A stretch of 64,000 nucleotides of DNA from Maridesulfovibrio frigidus DSM 17176. Its GTDB lineage: Bacteria > Desulfobacterota > Desulfovibrionia > Desulfovibrionales > Desulfovibrionaceae. The notes beneath the pieces were generated by a model. The model did not search any database, was not told the origin of the DNA, and saw only the letters and a program-made list of their open reading frames with translations. A program made the position numbers and the translations under genes. Location: the NCBI RefSeq assembly GCF_000711735.1, contig NZ_JONL01000003.1, forward strand, positions 372,001-436,000, in the 5' to 3' direction. Positions 14,999 to 24,969 of the stretch are shown here, in pieces; within the stretch, counting starts at the first letter, position 1, and each line of letters begins with the position of its first letter.

Positions 14999-17900
14999 AC
15001 GTAGCAAGATGGTGTATTGAAAATAATCGTACTTCTATAGCTTTGTTTCTGCTCATAGCCCTTGGCGGGGTGATGACTTTCTTTAGCATTCCGAAAGCTG
15101 AGGACCCTGATTTTACTATTCGTACGGCTGTTGTAATTACCTCTTTTCCCGGAGCTTCGCCGCAGAGGGTGGAAGAGCTGGTTACAGATAAACTTGAAGA
15201 GCGCATTAGAGAACTCAGTGATCTGAAGTCGGTTAAGTCCCAGTCTATGACCGGGATATCCATCATAGAAGTTGAGTTCTTAGATCATCTGAAAAACATG
15301 GGTCCTATTTGGCAGAATCTTCGAAACAAGGTTTCCGACGCTGAGACAACTTTGCCTCCTGAGGCACAGACTCCCCTTATCAATGATGAGTTCGGGGATG
15401 TATTTGGTATTTTGGTAGCTTTGACCGGTGAAGGATTTTCGTACCGCGAATTGAAAGATGTGGCTGACTACACTCGCGACGAACTGCTGTCTGTTAAAGG
15501 CGTAGGAAAAGTTGATCGCTGGGGACTACAGGATGAGCGCGTTTATATCGATTTCTCTAACTCGAGAATGGCTGCTGCCGGAGTAAGTCCCTTCGCTCTC
15601 GGACAAATGATCGATCATCAAAATACAATCCGCCCGAGTGGCACCGCTAAAGTGGGGCCGGAGCGTATCGCCATTGAGCCGACTGGAGAGTTTAAGTCTG
15701 TTGATGATATCGCGTCGCTTTCTTTGCGGCTTGAAGGGATGAAGACTAGTTTAAAGCTTTCTGATGTAACCAAGGTTTCACGGGGCTTTTCTGATCCTCC
15801 GTCAGTCATGACCAGATATAATGGGACTCCTGCTATCATGCTTGCGATTTCCATGGCCGACGGCAACAATATCATGGAACTCGGAGATAAAGTTACCGCA
15901 AAGCTTGATCAGCTTTCAGCTGATTTATATCTTGGTATGGAATACAATATTATTGTTTACCAGCCTGATTATGTTGAGACTGCTGTTACTGATTTTATGA
16001 TTAATCTTCTTGAGTCATTTTTGTTTGTAGTGATTGTCATTCTTGCTTTCGCAGGATTTCGGACAGGTCTAGTTGCCGGAGCGTTAGTACCTATGGCTAT
16101 GCTCGGTTGTATCGGGTTGCTACCCACATTCGGAGTTGCGATACATAAGATTTCAATTGCATCCTTGATTATTTCTCTCGGGATTCTGGTTGATAACGGG
16201 GTGGTGGTCTCTGAGGCTATTCTTGTCAGGCTTGCAGCTGGGGAAGAACGTATTAAAGCTGTTGTTAATGCTGTCTCGGAACTCTGGATGCCTCTGCTTG
16301 CTGCGTCTATGACAACTGTTTTTGCTTTTTTACCAATTCCGTTGGCGGAAAGTAAAGTTGGGGAATTTTGTTTTTCCCTATTTGTAGTTGTTACGCTTAC
16401 TTTGCTTTGTTCGTGGGCTTTGTCCATGACTCTTATTCCTATGCTTTGCTATTATGTATTAAAGCCTAAAGTCGTTTTGCAGACCTTTTCGAGTAGAATG
16501 TACCGGGGCTATAGACGTATGCTTTTGTTTTGCCTCAGGCAGCGCGCAGCTTTTATCGGGATCATTTTTGCTTTGTGCATAGTTTCATTTTGGGGATTTC
16601 AATTTGTTCCTAAAATGTTTTTCCCGCCAAATGAAAGGGCTCAGTTTACCATTGATTTCTGGCAACCATTCGGGTCGGACATTACTACAACGGCTGAGGA
16701 AGTTTCCAAGCTCGAGAAGTATTTGATGGTTGATGACGGGGTTGAAAGCATCGGAACTTTTATCGGGCATGGCGGACCGCGTTGGTATCTGCCACTTAAT
16801 CTTGAGCAGAGTAATAACAATTTGGCTACTTTTGTTGTTAATACTAAATCAGTTGAAGATACGGATAAGGTTATTGCAAGAGCTCGTAAGGAACTTGAGG
16901 CGAACTTCCCTGATGCAGATTTCAGTCTGAAAAAATTAATGAACGGACCTCCGGTTGGTGCTCCTGTTCAGATTCGTATTTCCGGTGATGATCAGAAAAC
17001 GCTCTACATGCTTCGTGATAAAATTGAAGCTTTGCTCGAAGCCGTTCCCGGAGTCTCCAGAGTTTGGGATGACTGGGGACAGTGGGCTAAAAAGCTTGTT
17101 GTTGATGTTGATCAAAATAAAGCGCGTGAGGCTGGGCTTTCGAGTTTTGATGTCGCACTCAGTTTGCAATCGGGCATGAGCGGGTATCAGGCATCTATTT
17201 ACCGTGAAGGGGATGTCAATATTCCCATTGTGCTTAGAGGTGATGAGTCTTTCCGCAATCGTCTTGATAAGCTTGAGAGTATAAATGTTTATTCTTATCA
17301 GGATGGTAGCAGTGTTCCACTCAGCCAAATTGCTTCGTCGGAACTTGTTTGGCAGCCGTCTGATATTCGCCGGAGGGACCAGACTCGCACAATGACGGTT
17401 AAAGCCGATTTGGCGGATGGGTATTTCGCATTACCGACTGTTGATGCGTTGCGTCCTCAAGTTGATGAACTGATGAACTCTGCTGACTGGCCCATAGGCT
17501 ACTCCATTGAATATGGTGGTGAGTTTCAGGAAAGTCAGGAGAGTCAGGCTTCTATTAACGCCAATATGCCTTTAGCAATGGGGCTATTGATTATGGTGTT
17601 GATATTCCAGTTTAACTCGTTCAGGAGGCCGCTTATTATCCTGTTGACTTTGCCGCCCATGATGTGCGGAATTACGCCCGGTATGTTGCTTACGAATTCT
17701 CCTTTCGGATTTATGCCGATGCTTGGAATGATCAGCCTACTCGGGATTATAGTAAATAACGCGATTATGCTCATAGACCGAATTGAGATACAGCGCGGCA
17801 AAGGAATGGATTTGGCGGATTCCATAGTGCTTGCGTCGCTCGAAAGGGCTAGGCCAATCATTATGACTGCAACTACGACAGTTATCGGGATGGTGCCTCT

Positions 17901-18078
17901 GTCATTGCAGGGCGGGGAAATGTGGAGGCCTATGGCAAACTGCATTATGTCGGGGCTGATGTTTGCCACCGTCATTACGCTGATCCTATGTCCTGTTCTG
18001 TATTCAGTATTCTTCAGGCAGAGTTTTAAGAACTACACATGGGATTCTGGCGTAATTGCAAAGGGAAGTGACGTTTAG
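14995..18078 (+). CDS. RND-family efflux permease (AcrB/HAE1-like)
   Basis: A 1027-residue inner-membrane pump with the AcrB layout: one TM near residue 12-32, a large periplasmic loop, five TMs (about 335-470), one TM (about 520-540), a second loop and the last TM group (about 855-1010). The proton-relay site in TM4 reads LVDNGVVVSE: D400 is present but the second acidic residue of AcrB (D408) is N401 here, and the TM10 Lys of AcrB falls in IIVNNAIMLID. This DN form is found in part of the family, so the pump may still use protons. No TolC-like gene is nearby, so the outer-membrane partner must be encoded elsewhere. The substrate cannot be predicted. Confidence 0.93.
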   Translation: MNVARWCIENNRTSIALFLLIALGGVMTFFSIPKAEDPDFTIRTAVVITSFPGASPQRVEELVTDKLEERIRELSDLKSVKSQSMTGISIIEVEFLDHLKNMGPIWQNLRNKVSDAETTLPPEAQTPLINDEFGDVFGILVALTGEGFSYRELKDVADYTRDELLSVKGVGKVDRWGLQDERVYIDFSNSRMAAAGVSPFALGQMIDHQNTIRPSGTAKVGPERIAIEPTGEFKSVDDIASLSLRLEGMKTSLKLSDVTKVSRGFSDPPSVMTRYNGTPAIMLAISMADGNNIMELGDKVTAKLDQLSADLYLGMEYNIIVYQPDYVETAVTDFMINLLESFLFVVIVILAFAGFRTGLVAGALVPMAMLGCIGLLPTFGVAIHKISIASLIISLGILVDNGVVVSEAILVRLAAGEERIKAVVNAVSELWMPLLAASMTTVFAFLPIPLAESKVGEFCFSLFVVVTLTLLCSWALSMTLIPMLCYYVLKPKVVLQTFSSRMYRGYRRMLLFCLRQRAAFIGIIFALCIVSFWGFQFVPKMFFPPNERAQFTIDFWQPFGSDITTTAEEVSKLEKYLMVDDGVESIGTFIGHGGPRWYLPLNLEQSNNNLATFVVNTKSVEDTDKVIARARKELEANFPDADFSLKKLMNGPPVGAPVQIRISGDDQKTLYMLRDKIEALLEAVPGVSRVWDDWGQWAKKLVVDVDQNKAREAGLSSFDVALSLQSGMSGYQASIYREGDVNIPIVLRGDESFRNRLDKLESINVYSYQDGSSVPLSQIASSELVWQPSDIRRRDQTRTMTVKADLADGYFALPTVDALRPQVDELMNSADWPIGYSIEYGGEFQESQESQASINANMPLAMGLLIMVLIFQFNSFRRPLIILLTLPPMMCGITPGMLLTNSPFGFMPMLGMISLLGIIVNNAIMLIDRIEIQRGKGMDLADSIVLASLERARPIIMTATTTVIGMVPLSLQGGEMWRPMANCIMSGLMFATVITLILCPVLYSVFFRQSFKNYTWDSGVIAKGSDV

Positions 18079-18134
18079 TTTATGAGATGCTCTGAGGGAC
18101 TATCTGTTTAAGTTTAATTGTAATAAAAATAAAT

Positions 18135-18169
18135 AAAAGCGCAGCATTAGATTAATGCTGCGCTTTTTT
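18135..18169. terminator. bidirectional terminator between RND operon and ispH
   Basis: A perfect 15-bp stem (18135-18149 with 18153-18167) with a 3-base loop is flanked by T-rich sequence on both strands. It serves the convergent RND operon and ispH. Confidence 0.88.
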
Positions 18170-18206
18170 AGTGGGATCAAATAACAATGAATTAATTTAC
18201 ATTATG

Positions 18207-19055
18207 CTATGTTTTTTGAAGGATCTGCTGAATGGCATCAACCAAGTGCTTTGGAGTTGATGCTCCCGCAGTCAGGCCAATTTTATTCGCCCCTTTCAGG
18301 TCATCAAGGGGAAGTTCACTTGCAACCTCAACGTGTGTACATTTTGTTCCAGCAGCTTCCACAACTTGAACAAGTCTGCGAGTGTTACCGCTGATACGAC
18401 CGCCTACAACGATCATATGGTCTACTTCGCTTGAAAGCGTGATAGCTTCTTCCTGACGCTGACGGGTGGCATCGCATATGGAGTTCAGTACGATTACATC
18501 CAACCCTTTTTTCTCGAGTATCTGGATAATGTCTTCGTAAATAATCCGGTCTTGAGTGGTCTGTGCTGCAAGGCAATACTTGCGGTTCGTATCCAGTTTG
18601 ATAGCTTCGAGTTCTTCTATGCTGTCAAATAGGTGCGTACCTGATGGGGCGTAGCTTAAAAGTCCCTTTACTTCAGGATGGCTGTCTTCTCCGTAGAGTA
18701 GCAAAACTCGTCCGTCTGTGGTGTTACGTTTAATAAGAAGTTGAGCTTTTTTAACTTTCGGGCAGGTTGCATCTATTACATTTATGCCCCGTTCGCGTAG
18801 CTCTTCTTCAACGCTTTGCGGAACACCGTGTGCGCGAATGACTGCATAAGCGCCGGTAGGTATTTCATTTGCTAAATCGGCTGTTATCACACCCTGTTTT
18901 TCATATTCTTCGAGTACCTGAGGGTTATGAATGATTGGTCCTAAAATGTATATTGAACCGCGATCTCTACTTTCGATTAGAGAATCCAGCTTGTTGAGGG
19001 CCAGATCAACACCCATGCAAAATCCAGCGGTTTCAGCTCTTACAACTTTATCCAT
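18207..19055 (-). CDS. ispH: 4-hydroxy-3-methylbut-2-enyl diphosphate reductase
   Basis: A 282-residue IspH, the last enzyme of the non-mevalonate isoprenoid pathway, which makes IPP and DMAPP from HMBPP. The three [4Fe-4S] ligands are visible: C13 in ETAGFCMGV, C98 in DATCPKV and C194 in SICDATRQRQ. Active-site motifs HNP (H43), HG (H76) and SHPE (H126, E128) are all present. The gene is divergent from the hopanoid genes; hopanoids are built from the IPP/DMAPP this enzyme supplies, so the placement makes metabolic sense. GGAG precedes the ATG on the minus strand. Confidence 0.96.
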   Translation of the reverse strand: MDKVVRAETAGFCMGVDLALNKLDSLIESRDRGSIYILGPIIHNPQVLEEYEKQGVITADLANEIPTGAYAVIRAHGVPQSVEEELRERGINVIDATCPKVKKAQLLIKRNTTDGRVLLLYGEDSHPEVKGLLSYAPSGTHLFDSIEELEAIKLDTNRKYCLAAQTTQDRIIYEDIIQILEKKGLDVIVLNSICDATRQRQEEAITLSSEVDHMIVVGGRISGNTRRLVQVVEAAGTKCTHVEVASELPLDDLKGANKIGLTAGASTPKHLVDAIQQILQKT

Positions 19056-19188
19056 TATTTAAACTCTCCTTTTAAAACAGGAATTTTAATTACATCTGTT
19101 TTATTCACGAAAATGATGTGATTAAATCTACAGGGCAATGATGGATTTTGCAACTTTGTTCTAATTCTTCAAAATAGGGCGTAACCCA

Positions 19189-19217
19189 TTGACCGCAGAA
19201 GGCAAGCAGAGTATTTT
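19189..19217 (+). promoter_or_regulatory. probable promoter of the hopanoid gene cluster
   Basis: TTGACC (19189-19194) and TATTTT (19212-19217) are separated by exactly 17 bases, a good match to a housekeeping promoter. Transcription would start near 19224, about 50 bases before the hpnO start codon. Confidence 0.55.
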
Positions 19218-19274
19218 CCTAAGTTAAATTAATAGGAATAAACGTTTGTAAAATTTAGTGGAGCTTTGTTAAAG

Positions 19275-20657
19275 ATGAGTTCTGATATTCTTGGAAAATA
19301 TAAGTCAAAAATTGCAGATGCTTATGACCTGCATCGCAAATTCGTAAACCCTCAGTTTGTTAGGGTTTTGGAAGTAATTGGCTATGATCGCAATTATTGC
19401 GGGGCTGAGGGAGCCTACTTAACCGATGCTAAAGGGGTTAAGGTTCTCGATTTTTTGGCAGGATTCGGTGTTTATAATATAGGGAGAAACCATCCCTATG
19501 TTGCTGAAGTGCTGCATGAAATTATTGATGCTAAAACAGCCAGCCTTGTACAGATGGATCTTGGTGTTCTGTCCGGCATGCTTGCTGAAAAACTGGCAGC
19601 CCTTGCTCCCGGTGATTTGGAAGCTGTGTTTTTCACAAATTCAGGAACCGAAAGTGTCGAAGGCGCTCTGAAATTTGCGCGGCAGGCTACAGGTCGGCAT
19701 AAGGTGGTTCATTGTGATCACGGGTTTCATGGTCTGACTCTTGGTTCCCTTTCCGTAAATGGTAATAAGGAGTTCAGGGGAAGAAATGAACCTTTACTGC
19801 CGGATTGCACGCCTGTTCCATTCAACGACCTGAACGCACTTGAGAGAGCTCTTTCTGGTGGTGATGTAGGGGCATTTATCTTCGAAACAGTTCAGGGTAA
19901 AGGCGTTTTTGTGCCAGACGAAGGGTACCTGCAGGGCGCGCGTGACCTTTGTGACCGCTATGGAACTCTGATGATTGCTGACGAAGTCCAGTGCGGACTT
20001 GGTAGAACAGGAAAGATGTTTGCTGTGGATCACTGGGGCGTTAAGCCTGATATACTGGTTATTTCCAAAGCTCTTTCCGGAGGATTTATTCCTGTCGGGG
20101 CAATCATTACCACCCGCGCTATTCATTCTAAAATTTTCGATTCAATGGAAAGGTGCTTTGCACATTCCAATACTTTCGGCCAGAACGATTTGGCTATGGC
20201 TGCGGGTCTTGCCACGATAGAAATTCTTGAGAAAGAAAATCTATTGGAAAATGCCACTAAAACTGGTGATAGAATTATTGAAGGGATGCGGAAGTTAGCA
20301 GATAAATATGAAATGCTGACTGAGGTCCGCGGTATGGGGCTTATGATCGGAATGCAGTTTGGTGAGCCTAAGTCTTTAGGTCTTAAGGCAAGCTGGAAGC
20401 TGTTGCATAAAATGAATGATGAGTTGTTCTGCCAGATGATAACTATGCCACTCTTAGAGAAGCATAATATCTTAAGTCAGGTCGCGGGTCATGGTCTTGA
20501 TACCGTCAAAATACTTCCTCCTTTGATGATCAATGATGATGATGTGGATAAATTCCTGACTGCAATGGATTCAGTATTGAAAGAAGCGCACAAGCTTACT
20601 GGTTCCGGTTGGAAAACAGTTAAAGATTTAGGCATTCGTACAGCTCGTACTTCCTAG
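19275..20657 (+). CDS. hpnO: class III aminotransferase, probable HpnO
   Basis: A 460-residue PLP-dependent class III aminotransferase. The PLP-binding lysine is K265 in VISKALSGG; the cofactor-binding stretch is FFTNSGTESVEGALKFA and the aspartate lies in LMIADEVQCGLGRTGK. The start is ATG 19275, with GTGGAG before it, rather than the in-frame TTG at 19266. Length and its place directly before hpnN and near hpnH suggest HpnO, which makes aminobacteriohopanetriol from an oxidised bacteriohopane side chain. By sequence alone it could be another class III enzyme such as an ornithine or diaminobutyrate aminotransferase; context decides. Confidence 0.8.
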   Translation: MSSDILGKYKSKIADAYDLHRKFVNPQFVRVLEVIGYDRNYCGAEGAYLTDAKGVKVLDFLAGFGVYNIGRNHPYVAEVLHEIIDAKTASLVQMDLGVLSGMLAEKLAALAPGDLEAVFFTNSGTESVEGALKFARQATGRHKVVHCDHGFHGLTLGSLSVNGNKEFRGRNEPLLPDCTPVPFNDLNALERALSGGDVGAFIFETVQGKGVFVPDEGYLQGARDLCDRYGTLMIADEVQCGLGRTGKMFAVDHWGVKPDILVISKALSGGFIPVGAIITTRAIHSKIFDSMERCFAHSNTFGQNDLAMAAGLATIEILEKENLLENATKTGDRIIEGMRKLADKYEMLTEVRGMGLMIGMQFGEPKSLGLKASWKLLHKMNDELFCQMITMPLLEKHNILSQVAGHGLDTVKILPPLMINDDDVDKFLTAMDSVLKEAHKLTGSGWKTVKDLGIRTARTS

Positions 20658-20712
20658 CCTCTCAACATATTGAAAAGCCCCGATTAAAGATTGCTGTTTC
20701 GGGCGTAATTTT

Positions 20713-23412
20713 GTGGATATATTCAAAAAAATTCAGAATTTTTTGATTCTTGTTCTGTGGCGTATGGTTCGTTCATACCCTGGAACAATAGTCATTTGCG
20801 GGCTTGTTTTAGCCATTGTTTGTACTGTTTCCTCTGCGATGTTCCTGACGCTGGATAATGATCAGGACAACCTTCTTTCTCACGAGCTTCCTTTTCAGAA
20901 GCGGAATCTCGCACAGATTAAAAATTTCGGTGATCAGGAATATATGTTCGTGGTTATTGAAACTGGCGGAACTGAATCCGGTAAGGAACAGGCCGCTCTT
21001 TTTGCGTCCTCTCTTGCGGGAAAGCTCGAAGATAAAAAAGACGTAATTCACGAAGTTCATTACGCCATGTCTGCAAAAGATATGGGGCCGGGCGTGCTTA
21101 TGTTCGCCTCAGAAGATGAAATTCGTGAGTTTGTGGAGCTTTCTCAAAATATAGCACCTTTGGGGCGTGAGTGGTTTAATGGTCCCGGTCTAGCAACTTT
21201 TCTCGATATGACAGCTGGTTTGCTGAGCGGTAAAAGTGATATGGGCGGCTCTGCCGGGGCTGACATGTTTGTCCCTACCATGAGCGCTCTTGATTCACTC
21301 CTCGGAGAGATGAAGTCCTCCCTTATCGAAGGGGTGGTCGCAAGCGGAAAGTCCTCTCAAATTTTGGGGCTAAACGAGGTTGGTAAGCAATATTTTTATA
21401 CCAAGAATGGCCGCCTTCTCATTATGCGAATTCTGCCCAAAAAAGATTACGCAGAAATGGGGGTTATCGGTCAGGCTCTTAAAGTTGTTCGCGTTGCTTT
21501 AAATCAGACCCGCGAAGAATTTCCAGAGATCAGTGCAGGGCTTACAGGTCGCCCTGTTTTGTCTGCTGACGAAATGAGCACCACAGATAAGGATATGACC
21601 ATAGCCGCTATCATATCTATTTTAGTGGTGGGATTGCTGTTCACGATTATTCTTCATGGCTGGCTGAGGCCCGCACTGGTTATGTTTTCTCTTTTCTGCG
21701 CCATGGCATGGACCTTCGGTTTTGCGTTGGTCACCCTTGGAAGTCTCAACCTCCTTTCTATTGTTTTTGCGCTAGTTCTTGTTGGTATTGGTGTAGATTT
21801 CGGTATTCATGTCGTTTTGCGCTATATTGAGGGTGTTGCCGCTGGTTTGTCTCCCGAGAAAGCCGTAGAAGAATCATTGCTACAGACTGGTCCGGGAGTG
21901 CTTCTTGGAGGCATAACCTCTGTTTGTGCTTTCTATGCTGTGCTTGGTCAGGAATTTATTGGACTTGCTGAGCTAGGACTTATTGGCGGAACAGGGATTA
22001 TTTTTTGCCTTATTTCTATGCTGACTGTCCTACCGTCACTTTTGCTTTTGGCTGGCAGGCGCAATATGTTTCCTTCTTCGCAGCCGCGCATGACAACAAT
22101 GCCTTTTATGGAAAAGATTATTTCTCGTCCTGTAAAGGTCCTTCTTGTTATTGTAGCGTTATCTGCTCTTGCATATCCCGGAATTCAAAAAGCAGGCTTT
22201 AATTATAATCTTTTGGATCTTCAGGCTAAAGGGCTTGAGTCCGTTGAATATGAGCATAAGTTAATTAAGGAATCTGACGAATCGACATGGTTTGCTGTAA
22301 TGACTAGACCGGATATTGAGGGGGTGCGAAACCTTACTGCTGAGCTTAAAAAGATTCCGTCTATTGGAAGAGTTGATTCTATTTTAAATTATATTCCTAA
22401 AGAGCAAGCTTCCAAAGCGGCCATTCTAAAACAAGAGGCTAATTCCTTAGATGGTTTAAATTTCTCTGCAAAGCCTATTTTAATAGAGTCTGATCAAGTT
22501 TTGGATTCTTTGGAAAATCTCACTGAATCTCTGGAAGATCTTGAGGAGAAGCTGTTTTCAGCCGGGGCAAAAGAAGAACTTAAAATTATTTCTGCGCTTC
22601 TGGATAAAGCTTTTGCATGTAGTGATATAATTGAAAAGAGTCCGTCACTGGCACAGAAGCTTATCCCCATCCAAAATCAGTTAGTCAGTGAACTTTCAGA
22701 GGCGTTTTCGTGGCTTAAAAATGTTTTGGCTGTTGAGTCCGTTACGCCACAAGATTTGCCTGAACATTTACGTTCATTATATATAGGCAGGGATGGGGCA
22801 TTTATGATCAAAATTGCTCCTGTCGGCAACATCTGGGACTTTGACTTATTAAAATCTTTTGTAGCAGAACTCAGAGCTATTGATTCTGAAGTGACTGGCG
22901 TTCCGGTTGTTGTTTTTGAATCATCACTTCTTATGCGGAACACTTTTGTTGAGGCTGCAGGACTTACACTGGTGCTTGTCTCGCTCGTTTTGTTTCTTAC
23001 ATCATTTAGTATAAGCTATGTTTTACTCACTTTAGTTCCGCTGCTTGTGGGTATTTTCTGGTTACTTGAAGTTATGGGCATTACTGGACTAAGCTTTAAT
23101 TTGGCTAATTTCTTCGCAATTCCGGTGCTTATCGCTATCGGAGTAGATGGCGGAGTTCATTTTCTTGCTCGTTGGAAGGAACTTTCAGATGGTGAGAGGC
23201 TTTACGATACAAGCACTCCAGTTGCTGTCGGGCTTAGTTTTTGTACGACGATGATCGGTTTTGGCGGGTTGCTACTTGCTCATCATCGCGGGCTTGCCTC
23301 ACTCGGCGGAATAATGGTTGTCGGTTCGGCAACGTGTATGGTCGGGTGTATGGTTGTTTTGCCGGTAGTTTTCAAGCTGATTGAAATGTTCAAGAAGGAG
23401 CGCGGTGTATAA
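20713..23412 (+). CDS. hpnN: hopanoid transporter-like RND/MMPL protein, HpnN
   Basis: An 899-residue MMPL-type RND protein: one N-terminal TM (about residues 20-40), a periplasmic domain, a TM bundle (about 290-460), a second periplasmic domain and a final TM bundle (about 750-895). The duplicated MMPL signature VLVGIGVDFGIHVVLRYIEG and VLIAIGVDGGVHFLARWKE marks each half. HpnN proteins move hopanoids from the inner to the outer membrane. GTG 20713 is the start by frame; the ribosome site is weak. The stop overlaps the next start by one base, so translation of the next gene is probably coupled. Position between hpnO and hpnH supports the name. Confidence 0.85.
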   Translation: MDIFKKIQNFLILVLWRMVRSYPGTIVICGLVLAIVCTVSSAMFLTLDNDQDNLLSHELPFQKRNLAQIKNFGDQEYMFVVIETGGTESGKEQAALFASSLAGKLEDKKDVIHEVHYAMSAKDMGPGVLMFASEDEIREFVELSQNIAPLGREWFNGPGLATFLDMTAGLLSGKSDMGGSAGADMFVPTMSALDSLLGEMKSSLIEGVVASGKSSQILGLNEVGKQYFYTKNGRLLIMRILPKKDYAEMGVIGQALKVVRVALNQTREEFPEISAGLTGRPVLSADEMSTTDKDMTIAAIISILVVGLLFTIILHGWLRPALVMFSLFCAMAWTFGFALVTLGSLNLLSIVFALVLVGIGVDFGIHVVLRYIEGVAAGLSPEKAVEESLLQTGPGVLLGGITSVCAFYAVLGQEFIGLAELGLIGGTGIIFCLISMLTVLPSLLLLAGRRNMFPSSQPRMTTMPFMEKIISRPVKVLLVIVALSALAYPGIQKAGFNYNLLDLQAKGLESVEYEHKLIKESDESTWFAVMTRPDIEGVRNLTAELKKIPSIGRVDSILNYIPKEQASKAAILKQEANSLDGLNFSAKPILIESDQVLDSLENLTESLEDLEEKLFSAGAKEELKIISALLDKAFACSDIIEKSPSLAQKLIPIQNQLVSELSEAFSWLKNVLAVESVTPQDLPEHLRSLYIGRDGAFMIKIAPVGNIWDFDLLKSFVAELRAIDSEVTGVPVVVFESSLLMRNTFVEAAGLTLVLVSLVLFLTSFSISYVLLTLVPLLVGIFWLLEVMGITGLSFNLANFFAIPVLIAIGVDGGVHFLARWKELSDGERLYDTSTPVAVGLSFCTTMIGFGGLLLAHHRGLASLGGIMVVGSATCMVGCMVVLPVVFKLIEMFKKERGV

Positions 23413-24206
23413 TGTTTAAAAAAGTTATTTTACTCACATTGTTCCTGATGCTTTCAGTTGGAAGTGCCATGGGCGCAGTTGATCAACCAAATTCGCTTGA
23501 TTTTGTGATTCTTGAACCCGGTCAGCCCGGTACCTCTAGCGATGCACAGCCTGTGATGGATTCCCTTGCTGAGTATATTTCAGAGAAGATAGGCAAACCC
23601 GTAAGCGGTATATATTTTAATGAACTTGAGCCTGCTCTTAAATATCTTGAAGAGAATAAGCCCGCATGGGGAATCAGTGGGTTAACTTTCTTTAAGAGTT
23701 ACGCAGACAAATTTATAATGAATCCCATTGCATCAACCTTGCCGCAAGGACTTGATAAGGATATCTGGCGCGTTCTCGTTGCTGCGGAGGGACCTGATTT
23801 AGTTAATGAGATTAAAGGAACAGTGTTCGGTTCTATGCTTTATACTCCCGAAGCACGAAAAATACTTTTTGGGGAAAATGTCGTTGATGGACCGCTGGTT
23901 ATTGAAGGAACATCAAGGCCTTTGCGGATGATTAGAAAGGTTAACAGAGGTAAAGCCGCTGGCGTATGCCTGAATGCTGTGCAATATTCAGTTGTTAATA
24001 GTGGTGAGCAGTTTTCGGGCATGAAAGTTGTCTATGAATCAGGTAATCTTCCGAACAGTCCGGTTGTTTGGTTTGGCAATATCAATGATGATGCATTTAA
24101 GCTTCAAGGTATTTTACTAGATATGAAAGATGATCCAGCCGCAGCGAATTTGCTCAAACTTTTGTTAACATCAGGGTTCGGTCCTGCTGACAAGGAGCTA
24201 CAATGA
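23412..24206 (+). CDS. periplasmic phosphate/phosphonate-type binding protein in the hopanoid operon
   Basis: A 264-residue protein with a cleavable signal peptide (about residues 1-22, ending AMGA) and a fold resembling the PhnD/phosphonate-binding (PF12974-type) family: FVILEPGQPGTSSDAQPVMDSLAEYISEKIGKPV is the usual N-terminal lobe. No ABC permease or ATPase is present. It overlaps hpnN by 1 base and the next lipoprotein gene by 4, so the three are almost certainly made together. In other hopanoid producers hpnN is followed by the MlaC-like gene hpnM; here this protein may do a similar periplasmic shuttle job. That role is inference. Confidence 0.75.
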   Translation: MFKKVILLTLFLMLSVGSAMGAVDQPNSLDFVILEPGQPGTSSDAQPVMDSLAEYISEKIGKPVSGIYFNELEPALKYLEENKPAWGISGLTFFKSYADKFIMNPIASTLPQGLDKDIWRVLVAAEGPDLVNEIKGTVFGSMLYTPEARKILFGENVVDGPLVIEGTSRPLRMIRKVNRGKAAGVCLNAVQYSVVNSGEQFSGMKVVYESGNLPNSPVVWFGNINDDAFKLQGILLDMKDDPAAANLLKLLLTSGFGPADKELQ

Positions 24207-24931
24207 AATTGTCTTTTCGTCTTATACTAATTGTTTTTTTTGGATTATTTTTGTCTAGCTGCGCTGCCCAGACTACTGCTCCAATGCCGGTTTATAAAGA
24301 TAAGGAAGTTAGCCTTTGGAAGTCATGCACAATTAAAGATGCAGAATCTCTTGGTGCAAGCGCCAAGGATGCAGATTTACTAGAATCAATATCGTGTTAC
24401 GCTTCATTGTTTGAAAGCGGAACTGTTGATAAAACTAAGTACGCCGAGGCTGGGCAAAAAGTAGCTAAGGCATATCTTACAAAAAACCCCAAAAGCGGTG
24501 TGGGACACTATCTTTATGCATATTTAGTTGGTAAACATGCCGAGCTTTCGCCCTTGAGCGGGCTTGACCTTGTGCCTGTCTTGGAGCAAGAAGCATTGCT
24601 GGCTGTTAAGCTTTCACCGGAAGTAGATTTTGCCGGACCTGATAGAATGCTCGGAGAATTGTACTTGGATGCTCCCGGCGCACCTCTTAGCGTGGGCAGT
24701 CTCAGTAAGTCTTTGAAACATTTTGAAGCAGCTGTGAAAGTAGCTCCCGATTTTTACTTGAATCATCTTGGTTATGGGGCAGCGTTGCTTGAAGATGATG
24801 ATAAAAAGAATGCGTGTATACAGTTTAGCACAGCCTTAAAGAGTAAGAGTTTTAATAATAAATCATTGGAAAATGATACATATAAGAAGTTGATAGGTGC
24901 ATGTCAGAAAGCACCTGCTCCTAAAAAATAA
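24203..24931 (+). CDS. TPR-like lipoprotein in the hopanoid operon
   Basis: A 242-residue lipoprotein: hydrophobic leader, lipobox LSSC with Cys20 as the lipid site, then an all-helical region with TPR-like units, for example LKHFEAAVKVAPDFYLNHLGYGAALL and KNACIQFSTALKS. The pattern of short helices and the LYLDAPGAPLSVGSLSKSLKHFEAA segment recall the TRAP-transporter-associated T-component (TatT) family, but I am not certain. It overlaps the binding-protein gene by 4 bases (ATGA) and precedes hpnH by 38 bases. Together with that binding protein it may form an envelope partner for HpnN. Confidence 0.7.
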   Translation: MKLSFRLILIVFFGLFLSSCAAQTTAPMPVYKDKEVSLWKSCTIKDAESLGASAKDADLLESISCYASLFESGTVDKTKYAEAGQKVAKAYLTKNPKSGVGHYLYAYLVGKHAELSPLSGLDLVPVLEQEALLAVKLSPEVDFAGPDRMLGELYLDAPGAPLSVGSLSKSLKHFEAAVKVAPDFYLNHLGYGAALLEDDDKKNACIQFSTALKSKSFNNKSLENDTYKKLIGACQKAPAPKK

Positions 24932-24969
24932 TAAACCCGCTATTTATAAGCGGCAATGAGGTTAGGACT

